DNA of 37,844 bases from Caballeronia telluris (GCF_001544495.1 NZ_FCNZ02000036.1:1-37844); one strand, 5' to 3'; counted from the stretch's first letter, positions 24,321 to 32,397 are shown. Made by a program: numbers and translations. Notes: generated by a model not told the origin, from the sequence alone.

Positions 24321-24779
24321 TCAGACGTGCAGGTGTTCGTGCTGCGCGGCATCGTCGCCGTGATGATGCCGCGCGCGCTCGATGGTCGCGGGAATCGTAT
24401 GCAGATGCGCGTAGCGCACGCCGCGCTGGCTCGTCACGCTGTTCGCAAACGCCGTCACGTCGTGCGCCCGGCCGCGCAACACCGACGATTCCAGCAGGCT
24501 CTCGTGATCCAGATGCACCCGCATGCTCGCCACCGACAGATCATGACGGTCATGATGCGCCTGCGTGATGCGGCGGGCGAGATCACGCGTCGCGTGGTCG
24601 TAGACGTAGGTGAGCGTCGCGATGCATTGCCTGCGCGAATCGTCCGCGGACTCGCGCGCCTGACTCTCTCGCACGATGTCGCGCAGCGCTTCCGAACGGC
24701 TCGCGTAGCCGCGTGCGGCCATCAATGAATCGACGACGGCGAGCAACTCGTCGTCGATGGTGATCGTGATTCTTTGCAT
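24321..24779 (-). CDS. nikR: NikR-family nickel-responsive regulator with altered metal site
   Basis: This 152-residue protein aligns without gaps with Escherichia coli NikR over the first 125 residues: ribbon-helix-helix domain at 1-45 (MQRITITIDDELL, SRSEALRDIVRE) and ACT-like metal domain after it. The four high-affinity nickel ligands of E. coli NikR are His76, His87, His89 and Cys95. Here His76 and His89 are kept, but 87 is Arg (MRVHLDH) and 95 is Leu (HESLLES). The C-terminus carries a His-rich tail (ARHHHGDDAAQHEHLHV) absent in E. coli. The ATG follows AAGGAGG by 5 bases. It is divergent from a nickel/cobalt permease gene, which it presumably controls. Metal response may differ from the classical one. 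Confidence 0.9.
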   Translation of the reverse strand: MQRITITIDDELLAVVDSLMAARGYASRSEALRDIVRESQARESADDSRRQCIATLTYVYDHATRDLARRITQAHHDRHDLSVASMRVHLDHESLLESSVLRGRAHDVTAFANSVTSQRGVRYAHLHTIPATIERARHHHGDDAAQHEHLHV

Positions 24780-24830
24780 GGATCCTCCTTGCGGGCATCG
24801 GCCGGTCGGCTTTCATGCTATCCGATCGTT

Positions 24831-24864
24831 TTGACAGTGTGACGATATTTATAAAAAGTATTAT
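24831..24864 (+). promoter_or_regulatory. AT-rich promoter region of the nickel/cobalt permease
   Basis: A perfect TTGACA (24831-24836) and a TATTAT (24859-24864) lie in an AT-rich patch, but their spacing of 22 bp is too long for one sigma-70 promoter. TTTATA between them gives too short a spacing. I found no clear GTATGA-N16-TCATAC dyad of the E. coli NikR type. Confidence 0.35.
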
Positions 24865-24890
24865 TCTGTGCGGTCCTCTCTGGAGAACCG

Positions 24891-25955
24891 ATGTCCTTTC
24901 CTGTCAAAGCATTGTTCGGTAGTGAACGTGGCACGCTGCGTCGCAGGATCGCGGGCCTTTACGCGCTCCTGATCGCGTTCAACGTGCTTGCGTGGGGCTG
25001 GGCCTTCATGACGTTCCATGGTCATCCGCTCCTGTTGGGCACGAGTCTCCTCGCGTACTCGTTCGGGCTGCGCCACGCGGTGGACGCCGACCACATCGCC
25101 GCCATCGACAACGTCACGCGCAAGCTGATGCAAGCCGGCGAACGGCCGATCGCGGTCGGCCTCGCGTTCTCGCTCGGACATTCGACGATCGTCGTGCTCG
25201 CGTCGCTCTTCATCGCCGCGACGGCGACCGCGCTGCAGACTCGCCTCTCGGGCTTTCGCGAAATCGGTTCGCTGATCGGGGCGCTCGTCTCCGTGTGCTT
25301 CCTCTTCGCAATCGCGCTGATGAATCTCGCGATCCTGCGCTCGGTGCTGCGCGCCTTCGCGCGTGTACGTCGCGGCGAACGCTACGCCGACGAAGACTTC
25401 GACATGCTGCTCGCCGGACGCGGCTTGCTGGCGCGTCTGTTCAGACCGCTCTTTCGCCTCGTCAAGAAGAGTTGGCACATGTACTTCGTCGGCTTCCTGT
25501 TTGCGCTCGGCTTCGATACCGCCACGGAGATCAGCCTGCTCGGGCTGTCGGCGGCGGGCGCGACGCAGGGCATGCCGGTCTGGTCGCTCCTGGTGTTCCC
25601 GGTGCTGTTCATGGCGGGCATGACGCTCGTCGACACGACCGACAGCATCCTGATGCTCGGCGCCTACGGCTGGGCCTACGTGAAGCCGGTGCGCAAGCTC
25701 TACTACAACATCACCGTCACGACGATCTCGGTGATCGTCGCGCTTCTGATCGCGTCGGTCGAAGCACTCGGCCTCGTCGCGGACAGGCTGCATCCCGGTG
25801 GCCCGTTCTGGGACGGCGTCGCGAACCTGAACGACAATTTCGGGCTGATCGGCTATCTGATCGTCGGGGTCTTCGTGCTGTGCTGGCTGCTGTCCGCGGC
25901 GGTGTACCGCTGGAAACGCTTCGAGGAACTCGACGTCCGTTCGGAACCGTTCTGA
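24891..25955 (+). CDS. NiCoT-family nickel/cobalt permease
   Basis: This 354-residue, eight-helix inner-membrane permease is of the HoxN/NixA/NicT family, importing Ni2+ (and often Co2+) at high affinity. Signature RHAVDADHIAAIDNVTRK in helix II carries the metal histidines; LGFDTATEISLLG and FMAGMTLVDTTDSILMLG are the other two conserved segments. The ATG lies 5 bases after GGAGA. It is divergent from the NikR-like gene with 111 bp between starts, matching a nickel-homeostasis pair. No urease or hydrogenase gene that would use the metal is in the window. Confidence 0.94.
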   Translation: MSFPVKALFGSERGTLRRRIAGLYALLIAFNVLAWGWAFMTFHGHPLLLGTSLLAYSFGLRHAVDADHIAAIDNVTRKLMQAGERPIAVGLAFSLGHSTIVVLASLFIAATATALQTRLSGFREIGSLIGALVSVCFLFAIALMNLAILRSVLRAFARVRRGERYADEDFDMLLAGRGLLARLFRPLFRLVKKSWHMYFVGFLFALGFDTATEISLLGLSAAGATQGMPVWSLLVFPVLFMAGMTLVDTTDSILMLGAYGWAYVKPVRKLYYNITVTTISVIVALLIASVEALGLVADRLHPGGPFWDGVANLNDNFGLIGYLIVGVFVLCWLLSAAVYRWKRFEELDVRSEPF

Positions 25956-26061
25956 ACCGGCGCGCCTCCACTCCGACACCTGCTTATGCGGGGTTTCGCA
26001 CGCTCGTGCGCAAGCCTAGTCTTGTGACTCCCGATGACGCCGCACGGCAAGGAGACTCGCA

Positions 26062-26292
26062 ATGGACGGAACTCCAATCGAATACAAGGGCTGGGGGCTG
26101 ACGCCGATCGTTTCCCGAACGCCCGAGGCCTTCAACGTGCTGTTACTCGTCGAGAAGCCGAACGGCATCCGACGCGCGATGGGACCGCTCGGCAAGTTCG
26201 CCTCCGCCACGGTGGCATGCTCGTTTGCAATCGAATACGGCAAGGCGCTGGTCGACGGGCGGCCGCTGCCGACGCAAACGGTTGGGGGATAA
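26062..26292 (+). CDS. Small conserved-looking hypothetical protein
   Basis: A 76-residue protein; its ATG is preceded by AAGGAGA at seven bases. The sequence (YKGWGLTPIVSR, KPNGIRRAMGPLGKFAS, SFAIEYGKALVDGRPLPTQ) is compact, with no signal peptide or membrane helix. It resembles small single-domain proteins found in Burkholderiaceae that begin with an IxYKGWxIxP pattern, whose role is unknown to me. A hairpin terminator follows within 20 bases. It is separate from the permease gene by 106 bp. Confidence 0.75.
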   Translation: MDGTPIEYKGWGLTPIVSRTPEAFNVLLLVEKPNGIRRAMGPLGKFASATVACSFAIEYGKALVDGRPLPTQTVGG

Positions 26293-26310
26293 CGGTCCCG
26301 CCAAACAGAA

Positions 26311-26334
26311 AAGGCCACGCTCACGCGTGGCCTT
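26311..26334. terminator. Bidirectional terminator hairpin
   Basis: AAGGCCACGC-TCAC-GCGTGGCCTT is a perfect 10-bp stem with TTCTTCGTT after it, between the convergent small gene and the MHS transporter gene. Confidence 0.8.
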
Positions 26335-26358
26335 CTTCGTTACATCAACTCGCCGCTA

Positions 26359-27768
26359 TCAGGCAGACGCCTTCTGCAGTTTCTCCTCCGCCATCGTCTG
26401 GGCGCGCAGGCGCTCGTAGTCGTGGTTGTCGATCGGCACCGCGTCCGGGTCGCCGAGATCGTTCAGGTGAATCCGATACGTCTCGCGAGCGCTATAGGCC
26501 GACAGCGCCGCAATCACCGTCACCGCCAGCGTGATCGAGCCGACCGTCAGCGGGATGTTCGTCGATCCCGGCGGCGCGACCAGCGCGAAGAGTGCAGGCA
26601 AGAGCGCCGTGATGAGCGTACCGACGTTCTGCGCAATCGCCATCGCCGAGACGCGTGAGCGGGTCGGGAACAGTTCCGGATAGAAGCTCGGGAAGATCGC
26701 GTTATAGCCTTGATACACCACGCCCCACATGAGAAGCGACATCACGATCGCGAGCGGCACGTTGTGGATGCTGATCGCCCACAAGTAACCGAACGAGAGC
26801 AGCCCCGAGCCGATCGCGCCGACCATCACCGGCAGGCGTCGGCCGATCCGGTCCGACAAATCGCCGACATAGGGAATCACCAGCACCGCGAGGATGTTGC
26901 CGGCGACCGGAATCCACAAGTACACGCTCTTGCTGAAGCCGATGCCATACGAAGCCTGCACCGCGTAGGCCGCACCGAAAATGGTCGCGACAACCGGGAT
27001 CACGTTCATCAGCGCCATGCAGACGACGCGGAACATGTCCTTGGAGCTGTATTTGAACGCTTCCTTGATCGGCGACTTCGGCACTTGCGTTTCGCCGGCT
27101 TCCTTCGCGAAAGCAGGCGTTTCCTTCACTTCGCGACGGATGATGTAGCCCGCGAACAGCACGCCGGCCGACATCAGGAACGGAATGCGCCAGCCCCACG
27201 AATTGAACGCGTCTTCCGGCATGAAGTATGCAAGCGGCAGGAACACCGCGGCAGCCAGGATCTGACCGGCCTGCACGCCTTGCAGCGTGAAGCTCGCGTA
27301 ATAGCCACGGCGTCCGAACGGCGCGTGTTCGAGAATCATCGAACTGGCGCCGGAGATTTCACCCGCGACGGCAAAGCCCTGGATCAGGCGCAGCACGACG
27401 AGCAGCGCCGGCGCCGCCATGCCGATCTGGTGATACGTCGGCAGGAGGCCGACTGCCATCGTCGACGCACCCATCAGGAACATGCAAATCAGGAGCACGG
27501 TTTTACGGCCGTGCGTGTCGCCCCAGTGACCGAGGACGAACGCACCGATCGGACGCGCCACGTAACCGACGCCATAAGTCGCAAGCGACGCGACGATGGC
27601 GATCTTCGGATCGCCCGAGGGGAAGAACAGTTGCGGGAAGATCAGCGCGGCGGCCTGCGCATAGATGAAGAAGTCGTAGTACTCCAGCGCCGAGCCGATC
27701 CAGCCGCTCGCGGTCGCCTTCTTTGCCTGATGCTCGCCCTGCGGCTCGTGGTCCATGGAACTAGCCAT
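26359..27768 (-). CDS. MFS transporter, metabolite:H+ symporter (MHS) family
   Basis: This 469-residue carrier has an N-terminal SGWIGSALEYYDFFIYAQAAAL segment and the MHS marks GHWGDTHGRKTVLL, RLIQGFAVAGEISGA, EHAPFGRRGYYAS and SWGWRIPFLMSA. The closest known types are ProP, KgtP and ShiA (compatible solutes, 2-oxoglutarate, shikimate). The ATG at 27768 has GGAGAC six bases upstream; the open frame continues further upstream without a ribosome site. It is divergent from an IclR regulator gene; the 429-bp gap holds repeats similar to PcaR sites. So an aromatic or hydroaromatic acid is a plausible substrate. This is inference. Confidence 0.9.
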   Translation of the reverse strand: MASSMDHEPQGEHQAKKATASGWIGSALEYYDFFIYAQAAALIFPQLFFPSGDPKIAIVASLATYGVGYVARPIGAFVLGHWGDTHGRKTVLLICMFLMGASTMAVGLLPTYHQIGMAAPALLVVLRLIQGFAVAGEISGASSMILEHAPFGRRGYYASFTLQGVQAGQILAAAVFLPLAYFMPEDAFNSWGWRIPFLMSAGVLFAGYIIRREVKETPAFAKEAGETQVPKSPIKEAFKYSSKDMFRVVCMALMNVIPVVATIFGAAYAVQASYGIGFSKSVYLWIPVAGNILAVLVIPYVGDLSDRIGRRLPVMVGAIGSGLLSFGYLWAISIHNVPLAIVMSLLMWGVVYQGYNAIFPSFYPELFPTRSRVSAMAIAQNVGTLITALLPALFALVAPPGSTNIPLTVGSITLAVTVIAALSAYSARETYRIHLNDLGDPDAVPIDNHDYERLRAQTMAEEKLQKASA

Positions 27769-28197
27769 GTTTGTCTCCAGTATGGATGAATCGATTGAAT
27801 CTTCAGTGAGTCTTCGCTCGCGTCTTCGTAGGGGCGCTTGTTGCGAACGACAGGCCGGATGGAACGCTGTCTTTCCTTCATCCGGCAACGCTTCCGATGG
27901 TTCGTGCATGGGTCGCGTCGGGGTGAGTGGAGAATATGAGACGGCGACCTCGCCGGCAATGGCTTCCATCCGATTTTGCGCGATTATCGAACGCTTATGT
28001 CCGATTAACGAACGTTTCAGGGGTTAGCACTAACCATTTGGTTAAAATTTCTCCGAGCCGTTCAGCCGGCGTTTGTCACCGTGCCGGACCGGCGCAGCGC
28101 TTCCGGGCCGAGCAGTTCCGGCAGCAAGGAATCGTCGACGAAAGGCGATAATCGCGCATATCGGTACACTGATCGCACGGAACGAGGGTTATTGCTC
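27769..28197. other. Divergent control region between MHS carrier and IclR genes
   Basis: This 429-bp gap has no convincing gene. Its only marked structures are the direct repeats at 27981-28014 and the dyad at 28031-28044. They lie in the more AT-rich middle, about 155-215 bp before the IclR start. Confidence 0.7.
27981..28044. promoter_or_regulatory. Candidate IclR operators: 21-bp direct repeat and adjacent dyad
   Basis: CGATTATCGAACG (27981-27993) and CGATTAACGAACG (28002-28014) differ at one base and are 21 bp apart, two helical turns. The reverse complement of the first contains GTTCGATAATCG, which matches the known PcaR recognition sequence of Pseudomonas putida as I recall it. Next to it TAACCA-TT-TGGTTA (28031-28044) is an inverted repeat with 6-bp arms. 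Confidence 0.55.
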
Positions 28198-28968
28198 ATG
28201 ACGAAGACACCGCTCGACAAGCGGGACTGGATCGCCGGACTGGAAAAGGGCCTGGCGATCCTCGAAGCGTTCGACGACCAGCACGCGCGCATGACGCCGA
28301 CGCAAGCCGCGATGCGCACCGGCCTCACGCGCACGGCCGCGCGCCGCTATTTGCTGACGTTGGAGCATCTCGGCTACGTGCAGACCGACGGCAAGCTGTT
28401 CGGGCTGACGCCGCGCGTGCTGCGGGTCGGCTGGTCGTATTTCGATTCCGCACGGCTGCCGCGCACCGTGCAGCCGTACCTGCAGCAACTGAGCGCGACG
28501 CTCGGCGAATCGGTCTATGTGAGCGTGCTCGACGAATGGGAGCTGGTGTTCATCGCGCGCAACGGCACCTCGCGCGTGATGACGACGGGCTTCGTGCTCG
28601 GCGCGCGCGTGCCCGCGCCGCTGACTTCGCCGGGCGTCGTGCTGCTCGCCCACAAGCCCGACGAGGACGCAGTCCGCCAATGGCTCGACGATACCGAGCT
28701 CAAGCCCTTCACGCCCCAGACGCTGACCAACAAGACGAAGCTGCACGAGAAGATCCGGCAGGCGCGCGCCGACGGCTTCGCCGTGATCGAAGAGCAGTTG
28801 CAACTGGGCGTGAGGGGCATCGCGGTGCCGATGAAGGACCGGCACGGTGAAGTGGTCGCGGCGCTCAGCACCAACATGCTGATCGGCAAGGAGACGAAGG
28901 AAGCGGCGCTCGCCCGCGTGCTGCATCCGCTGCAGGAGACCGCGCTCGCGATGCTCAATGTGATCTGA
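28198..28968 (+). CDS. IclR-family regulator, PcaR/PobR-like
   Basis: A 256-residue protein. Residues about 12-75 form the winged HTH (GLEKGLAILEAFDDQH, TQAAMRTGLTRTAARRYLLTLEHLGYV) and the rest the IclR effector domain (RNGTSRVMTTGFVLGARVPAPLTSPGVVLLA). The pattern RTAARRYLLTL and the overall length are typical of the PcaR/PcaU/PobR/CatR subgroup, which respond to aromatic acids or beta-ketoadipate. The ATG at 28198 follows GAGGG by nine bases. It is divergent from the MHS carrier, with PcaR-like repeats between. No ring-cleavage genes are nearby, so the effector is open. Confidence 0.9.
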   Translation: MTKTPLDKRDWIAGLEKGLAILEAFDDQHARMTPTQAAMRTGLTRTAARRYLLTLEHLGYVQTDGKLFGLTPRVLRVGWSYFDSARLPRTVQPYLQQLSATLGESVYVSVLDEWELVFIARNGTSRVMTTGFVLGARVPAPLTSPGVVLLAHKPDEDAVRQWLDDTELKPFTPQTLTNKTKLHEKIRQARADGFAVIEEQLQLGVRGIAVPMKDRHGEVVAALSTNMLIGKETKEAALARVLHPLQETALAMLNVI

Positions 28969-28980
28969 ATCCGGACGGAG

Positions 28981-29424
28981 CTAGCGGTCCACGATCGTGC
29001 TGAGATTCGAACGCACCCTCGCGAGCAGCGCGATCAGCTGCTCGCTTTCCTCTGCGCTGAAGCCGGTCAGCGCCTCGGCCGCGATTTCATCGCCGACGCG
29101 CCGCGCCGCGTTCAGCGCCTTCTGCGCCTTCGCCGTCATGCGGACCTGCCGCTCGCGACGGTCGCCGGGATTGAACCTGCGTTCGATCCAGCCGCCCTCT
29201 TCCATGCGGTCCAGCAGCCGCCCGGCCGAGATCGGCGCGACTTCGAGCAGGTCCGCGAGCCGCGCCTGATTCATCTCGCCGTAATGCGAGAGATACGCGA
29301 GCGCGCGGCATTGTGCGCGCGTGAGATCGAGCGACGACTTTGCGAGATCGTCGAACCGCTTGCCGACCAGCCGGCCGACATCGGACACGAGAAAGCCGAA
29401 GCGCTTGTCGAGTTGGGTTTGCAT
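28981..29424 (-). CDS. MarR-family regulator of the adjacent drug exporter
   Basis: This 147-residue regulator has a central winged HTH (MNQARLADLLEVAPISAGRLLDRMEEGGWIER) and the wing DRRERQVRMTAKA, as in MarR/SlyA repressors. It is divergent from an EmrB-type exporter, the usual arrangement for drug-inducible repression. I prefer the ATG at 29424: a TATAAT box on the minus strand (29436-29431) ends six bases before it, so the transcript would start at or near the start codon (leaderless). An in-frame ATG at 29451 would put the box inside the coding region. Confidence 0.88.
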   Translation of the reverse strand: MQTQLDKRFGFLVSDVGRLVGKRFDDLAKSSLDLTRAQCRALAYLSHYGEMNQARLADLLEVAPISAGRLLDRMEEGGWIERRFNPGDRRERQVRMTAKAQKALNAARRVGDEIAAEALTGFSAEESEQLIALLARVRSNLSTIVDR

Positions 29425-29475
29425 CGCGTGATTATAGGGAAGCCGGCGCATCCCGCGCGTGAAGCCCGCCTTATA

Positions 29476-29489
29476 ATAAGCATGCTTAT
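29476..29489. promoter_or_regulatory. Perfect palindrome, candidate MarR operator
   Basis: ATAAGCATGCTTAT is a perfect 14-bp palindrome in the MarR/exporter gap, directly after and overlapping a TATAAT box on the plus strand (29472-29477). Binding there would block exporter transcription. Confidence 0.7.
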
Positions 29490-29512
29490 CATCTCCCGGC
29501 GATCCCTTTCAA

Positions 29513-31051
29513 ATGTCTTCCCAAGCCGCTCCGGCGAGCGCAGCCGCGCCGATCAACCGGCCCATGCTCACCGTCTCGATCATGCTCGCGACGCTGATCC
29601 AGACGCTCGACAGCACCATCGCCAACGTGGCGTTGCCGCATATGCAAGGCAGCCTGTCGGCGTCGCAGGACGAGATTACCTGGGTGCTGACCTCCTACAT
29701 CGTCGCGGCCGCGATCGCCACGCCGCTCACCGGCTGGCTCTCCGACCGTCTGAGCGTCAAGCGCCTGCTCTCGTTGTCGATCGCGGGCTTCACGATTGCG
29801 TCGGCGTTCTGCGGCCTTTCGGAGACGCTCGCGCAGATCGTCGGCTCGCGGCTCTTGCAGGGCATCTTCGGCGCGTCGCTCGTGCCGCTCTCGCAATCGA
29901 TCCTGCTCGACATCAATCCGCGCGAAAAGCAGGGTCAGGCGATGGCCGTGTGGGGCATGGGCGTGATGGTCGGCCCGATCCTCGGTCCCACGCTCGGCGG
30001 CTGGCTCACCGACAGCTACAACTGGCGCTGGGTCTTCTTCATCAACGTGCCGATCGGCGCGTTCGCACTCTTCGGCGTGCTAACGTTCTTGCCTGCGCGC
30101 GAGCCGAAGCACGGCGTCAAGTTCGATGCGTTCGGCTTCGCCACGCTGGGTCTCGCGATCGGCGCGTTCCAGGCGATGCTCGATCGCGGCGAACAGCTCG
30201 ATTGGTTCGGCTCGCTGGAAATCCGCATCGAAGCGATCCTCGCGGCGATCAGCTTCGCGTTCTTCATCGCGCACACGGCGACGGCGGGGAGGAAATCGTT
30301 CTTCCGCTATGAGCTGCTGAAGGACCGCAACTTCGCGACCGGCGTATCGTTCATCTTCGTGATCGGCGCGGTGATGTACGCGACGCGCGCGCTCCTGCCG
30401 CCGATGCTGCAAACCCTGATGAACTACCCCGTCGCGACGACAGGGCTCGTCACGGCGCCGAGCGGGGCGGGCACGATGATCGCGATGATGTTCGCCGGAC
30501 GCCTGCTCAAGCGCTTCGACGCGCGGCTGATGCTGCTCGCGGGCTTCCTGATCTCGGCGTTCGCGCTCTGGCAGATGATGCATTACACGATCGTGCTGTC
30601 GGCGTCGGACATCGTGTGGCCGGGCGTGATCCAGGGCTTCGGCCTCGGGCTCGTGTTCGTGCCGCTCTCCGCCCTGTCGTTCTCGACGCTCACGCCGGAA
30701 CTGCGCGCCGACGGCACGGCCACGTATAGCCTGATGCGCAATATCGGCAGCAGCATCGGTATCTCGATCGTGCAGACGCTGATGACGCGCAACACGCAGA
30801 TCGCGCACGCGGACCTCGCGGCGAACGTGACCGCGTTCAATCCGGCGTTGCAGTCGATGCTGCCGAACGGCTCGACCTATGACATGGCGGTGCTCAATCA
30901 GTCGATCACGCAGCAGGCCGCGATGATCGCGTACCTGAACGACTTCAAGCTGATGTTCGTCGCGACGCTGCTCGTCGTGCCGCTCGTCCTGCTGATCCGG
31001 CCGACGAAAAAGGCGCCGGACGAATCGCTTGCGCATGCGGCGATGGATTGA
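29513..31051 (+). CDS. EmrB/QacA-family (DHA2) drug:H+ antiporter
   Basis: This 512-residue, 14-helix MFS exporter has the DHA2 marks LDSTIANVALPHM, the GWLSDRLSVKR loop between helices 2 and 3, GRLLQGIFGA-like GSRLLQGIFGASLVPL and the antiporter motif C GVMVGPILGPTLGGWLTD. Such proteins expel hydrophobic toxic compounds. EmrB proteins usually act with EmrA and an outer-membrane channel; no emrA lies here, so it either works alone or with a partner elsewhere. The start at 29513 has no clear ribosome site. The divergent MarR gene and the palindrome at 29476 suggest inducible expression. It ends 3 bp before the stop of a convergent gene remnant. Confidence 0.92.
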   Translation: MSSQAAPASAAAPINRPMLTVSIMLATLIQTLDSTIANVALPHMQGSLSASQDEITWVLTSYIVAAAIATPLTGWLSDRLSVKRLLSLSIAGFTIASAFCGLSETLAQIVGSRLLQGIFGASLVPLSQSILLDINPREKQGQAMAVWGMGVMVGPILGPTLGGWLTDSYNWRWVFFINVPIGAFALFGVLTFLPAREPKHGVKFDAFGFATLGLAIGAFQAMLDRGEQLDWFGSLEIRIEAILAAISFAFFIAHTATAGRKSFFRYELLKDRNFATGVSFIFVIGAVMYATRALLPPMLQTLMNYPVATTGLVTAPSGAGTMIAMMFAGRLLKRFDARLMLLAGFLISAFALWQMMHYTIVLSASDIVWPGVIQGFGLGLVFVPLSALSFSTLTPELRADGTATYSLMRNIGSSIGISIVQTLMTRNTQIAHADLAANVTAFNPALQSMLPNGSTYDMAVLNQSITQQAAMIAYLNDFKLMFVATLLVVPLVLLIRPTKKAPDESLAHAAMD

Positions 31052-31054
31052 GGT

Positions 31055-31375
31055 TCAAGGCACGAGCAGATTGCCCTGCCTCGCCTCGCCATTGCCGAAG
31101 CGGCCCATCTGCGTGCCGAGCCAGTGCTGGTTCAGTCCGGCCGGGTTCGCGACCGGCACGAGGACGATCTGCGCGCGCAGCCGGCCATCGCGCTCCAGCT
31201 GCGCGAAATGCCGCTTCAGATACCACGCGACGACCATGCCCGGCAGTTCGTCCGCGTGCGGCGATGCCTGGATGTAGACCTTGCGCGATGCATCGTCCGG
31301 GCCGTAGTGATGGCTTACGAGCGTGCGCGCGGTCCCCAGCGTGGGCGAGGTCAAAGGATGGATTCGCGTCTGCAT
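31055..31375 (-). pseudogene. Truncated M14-like succinylglutamate desuccinylase/aspartoacylase
   Basis: The 106 residues match the N-terminal part of the AstE/AspA-type metallo-deacylases: VYIQASPHADELPGMVVAWYL with the first zinc pair (His and Glu of HADE), LVPVANPAGLNQ and GRFGNGEARQGN. In complete members the sequence continues about 250 residues with NFNR and the third zinc histidine. Here it stops after NLLVP, 3 bp from the end of the drug exporter gene. So at least two thirds of the gene, including essential active-site residues, is missing. I regard it as a deletion remnant. Such genes often sit next to an amino-acid-binding protein gene, as here upstream. Confidence 0.75.
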
Positions 31376-31390
31376 GGACGTCGTGAATGG

Positions 31391-31418
31391 AAAAAGGCAT
31401 CGCGAGCGAGGCCTTTTT
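31391..31418. terminator. Terminator hairpin after the solute-binding protein gene
   Basis: AAAAAGGC (31391-31398) pairs with GCCTTTTT (31411-31418), with an inner TCGC/GCGA stem. The A/T flanks allow termination in both directions; the minus-strand binding-protein transcript ends here. Confidence 0.75.
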
Positions 31419-31446
31419 CAGCGTGCCGTAAAAGGCGACCGGGCGA

Positions 31447-32247
31447 TTACTGCACCGAGACGTCGGTCGCGAAGTACTTCGCCATGATGCGCTTGAACGT
31501 GCCGTTCTTCTTCATGTTCGCGAACGCCTGGTTCAGGCCCTGCTTCAGTTCGGCGTCGCCCTTGCGCAGGCCGATGGCCGTGCCCGGACCGATGATCGCC
31601 TTGTCCTCGACGATCGTGCCGACCAGCGCAAACGGCTTGCCCTGCGGCTTCTTGAGGAAGCCGATGGCGGCTTGCGCGGCGTCGGTGAACATCGCGTCGA
31701 TACGGCCGGCGACGAGGTCGGTTTCCACCTGTTCCTGGTCCGCGTAAGGCACGACGGTCGCGCCCTGCGGTTCCCATTTGAGCTTTGCGTAGCGCTCCTG
31801 CACGGAACCCTGCTCGACGCCGACGCGTTTGCCCTTGAGCGATTGCGGCGTCGGCAAGATGCCCGAGCCTGCGCGCGCGACGAGTTGCGCGTGGGTGTCG
31901 TAGAGCGGATCGGTGAAATCGATCTGCTTGAGGCGCTCTTCGGTGATGCCCATGTCGGAGAGCACCGCGTCGAACTTGCGGGCCTTGAGGCCGGGGATCA
32001 TGCCGTCGAAATTGTTTTCGACCCACACGCATTTCACTTTCATTTCCGCGCAGAGCGCGTTGCCGAGATCGATGTCGAAGCCGGCGAGCGTGCCGTCGGC
32101 GAGTTTCGATTCGAACGGCGGATACGACGGATCGACGGCGAAGCGGATTTGCGTGATTTCCTTCGCGCCTGCGGCGAACGAAGCCGAGGCGATCAACGCG
32201 CCGGCGAGCGCCCGGGCGGCGAGCGATACTGTTTTCTTGTGAGACAT
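31447..32247 (-). CDS. Periplasmic amino-acid-binding protein (ArgT/HisJ type)
   Basis: This 266-residue protein has a Sec signal peptide (LAARALAGALIASASFAAGA, cleavage near 28) and an SBP family 3 fold. IRFAVDPSYPPFESKLADGTLAGFDIDL opens lobe 1, MIPGLKARKFDAVLSDMGIT is the ligand-binding core and GTAIGLRKGDAELKQGLN lies near the end. This pattern is of lysine/arginine/ornithine or histidine-binding proteins that serve ABC importers. The ATG follows AAGGA by six bases. No permease or ATPase gene is adjacent, so it either feeds a transporter encoded elsewhere or is a leftover, like the deacylase remnant downstream. Confidence 0.92.
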   Translation of the reverse strand: MSHKKTVSLAARALAGALIASASFAAGAKEITQIRFAVDPSYPPFESKLADGTLAGFDIDLGNALCAEMKVKCVWVENNFDGMIPGLKARKFDAVLSDMGITEERLKQIDFTDPLYDTHAQLVARAGSGILPTPQSLKGKRVGVEQGSVQERYAKLKWEPQGATVVPYADQEQVETDLVAGRIDAMFTDAAQAAIGFLKKPQGKPFALVGTIVEDKAIIGPGTAIGLRKGDAELKQGLNQAFANMKKNGTFKRIMAKYFATDVSVQ

Positions 32248-32397
32248 TCCATTCCTTCGAACTTGCTGTTGATGCGTACTGCAGAGGCAGCCGATGCCAT
32301 TGCGAAGCGCGCGCGGCGGCGCGCTTCGCAAAAAAGCCCTGAATGGTAGCTCAAAAGTGGATCGCGGGCGCCGAAGGCAGGCGGAACCGCGTGCGGC

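Noticed and set aside
24780..24890. Classical NikR operator between nikR and the permease gene
   Set aside because: I looked for a GTATGA-N16-TCATAC dyad and close variants; none is convincing, so no site is called.
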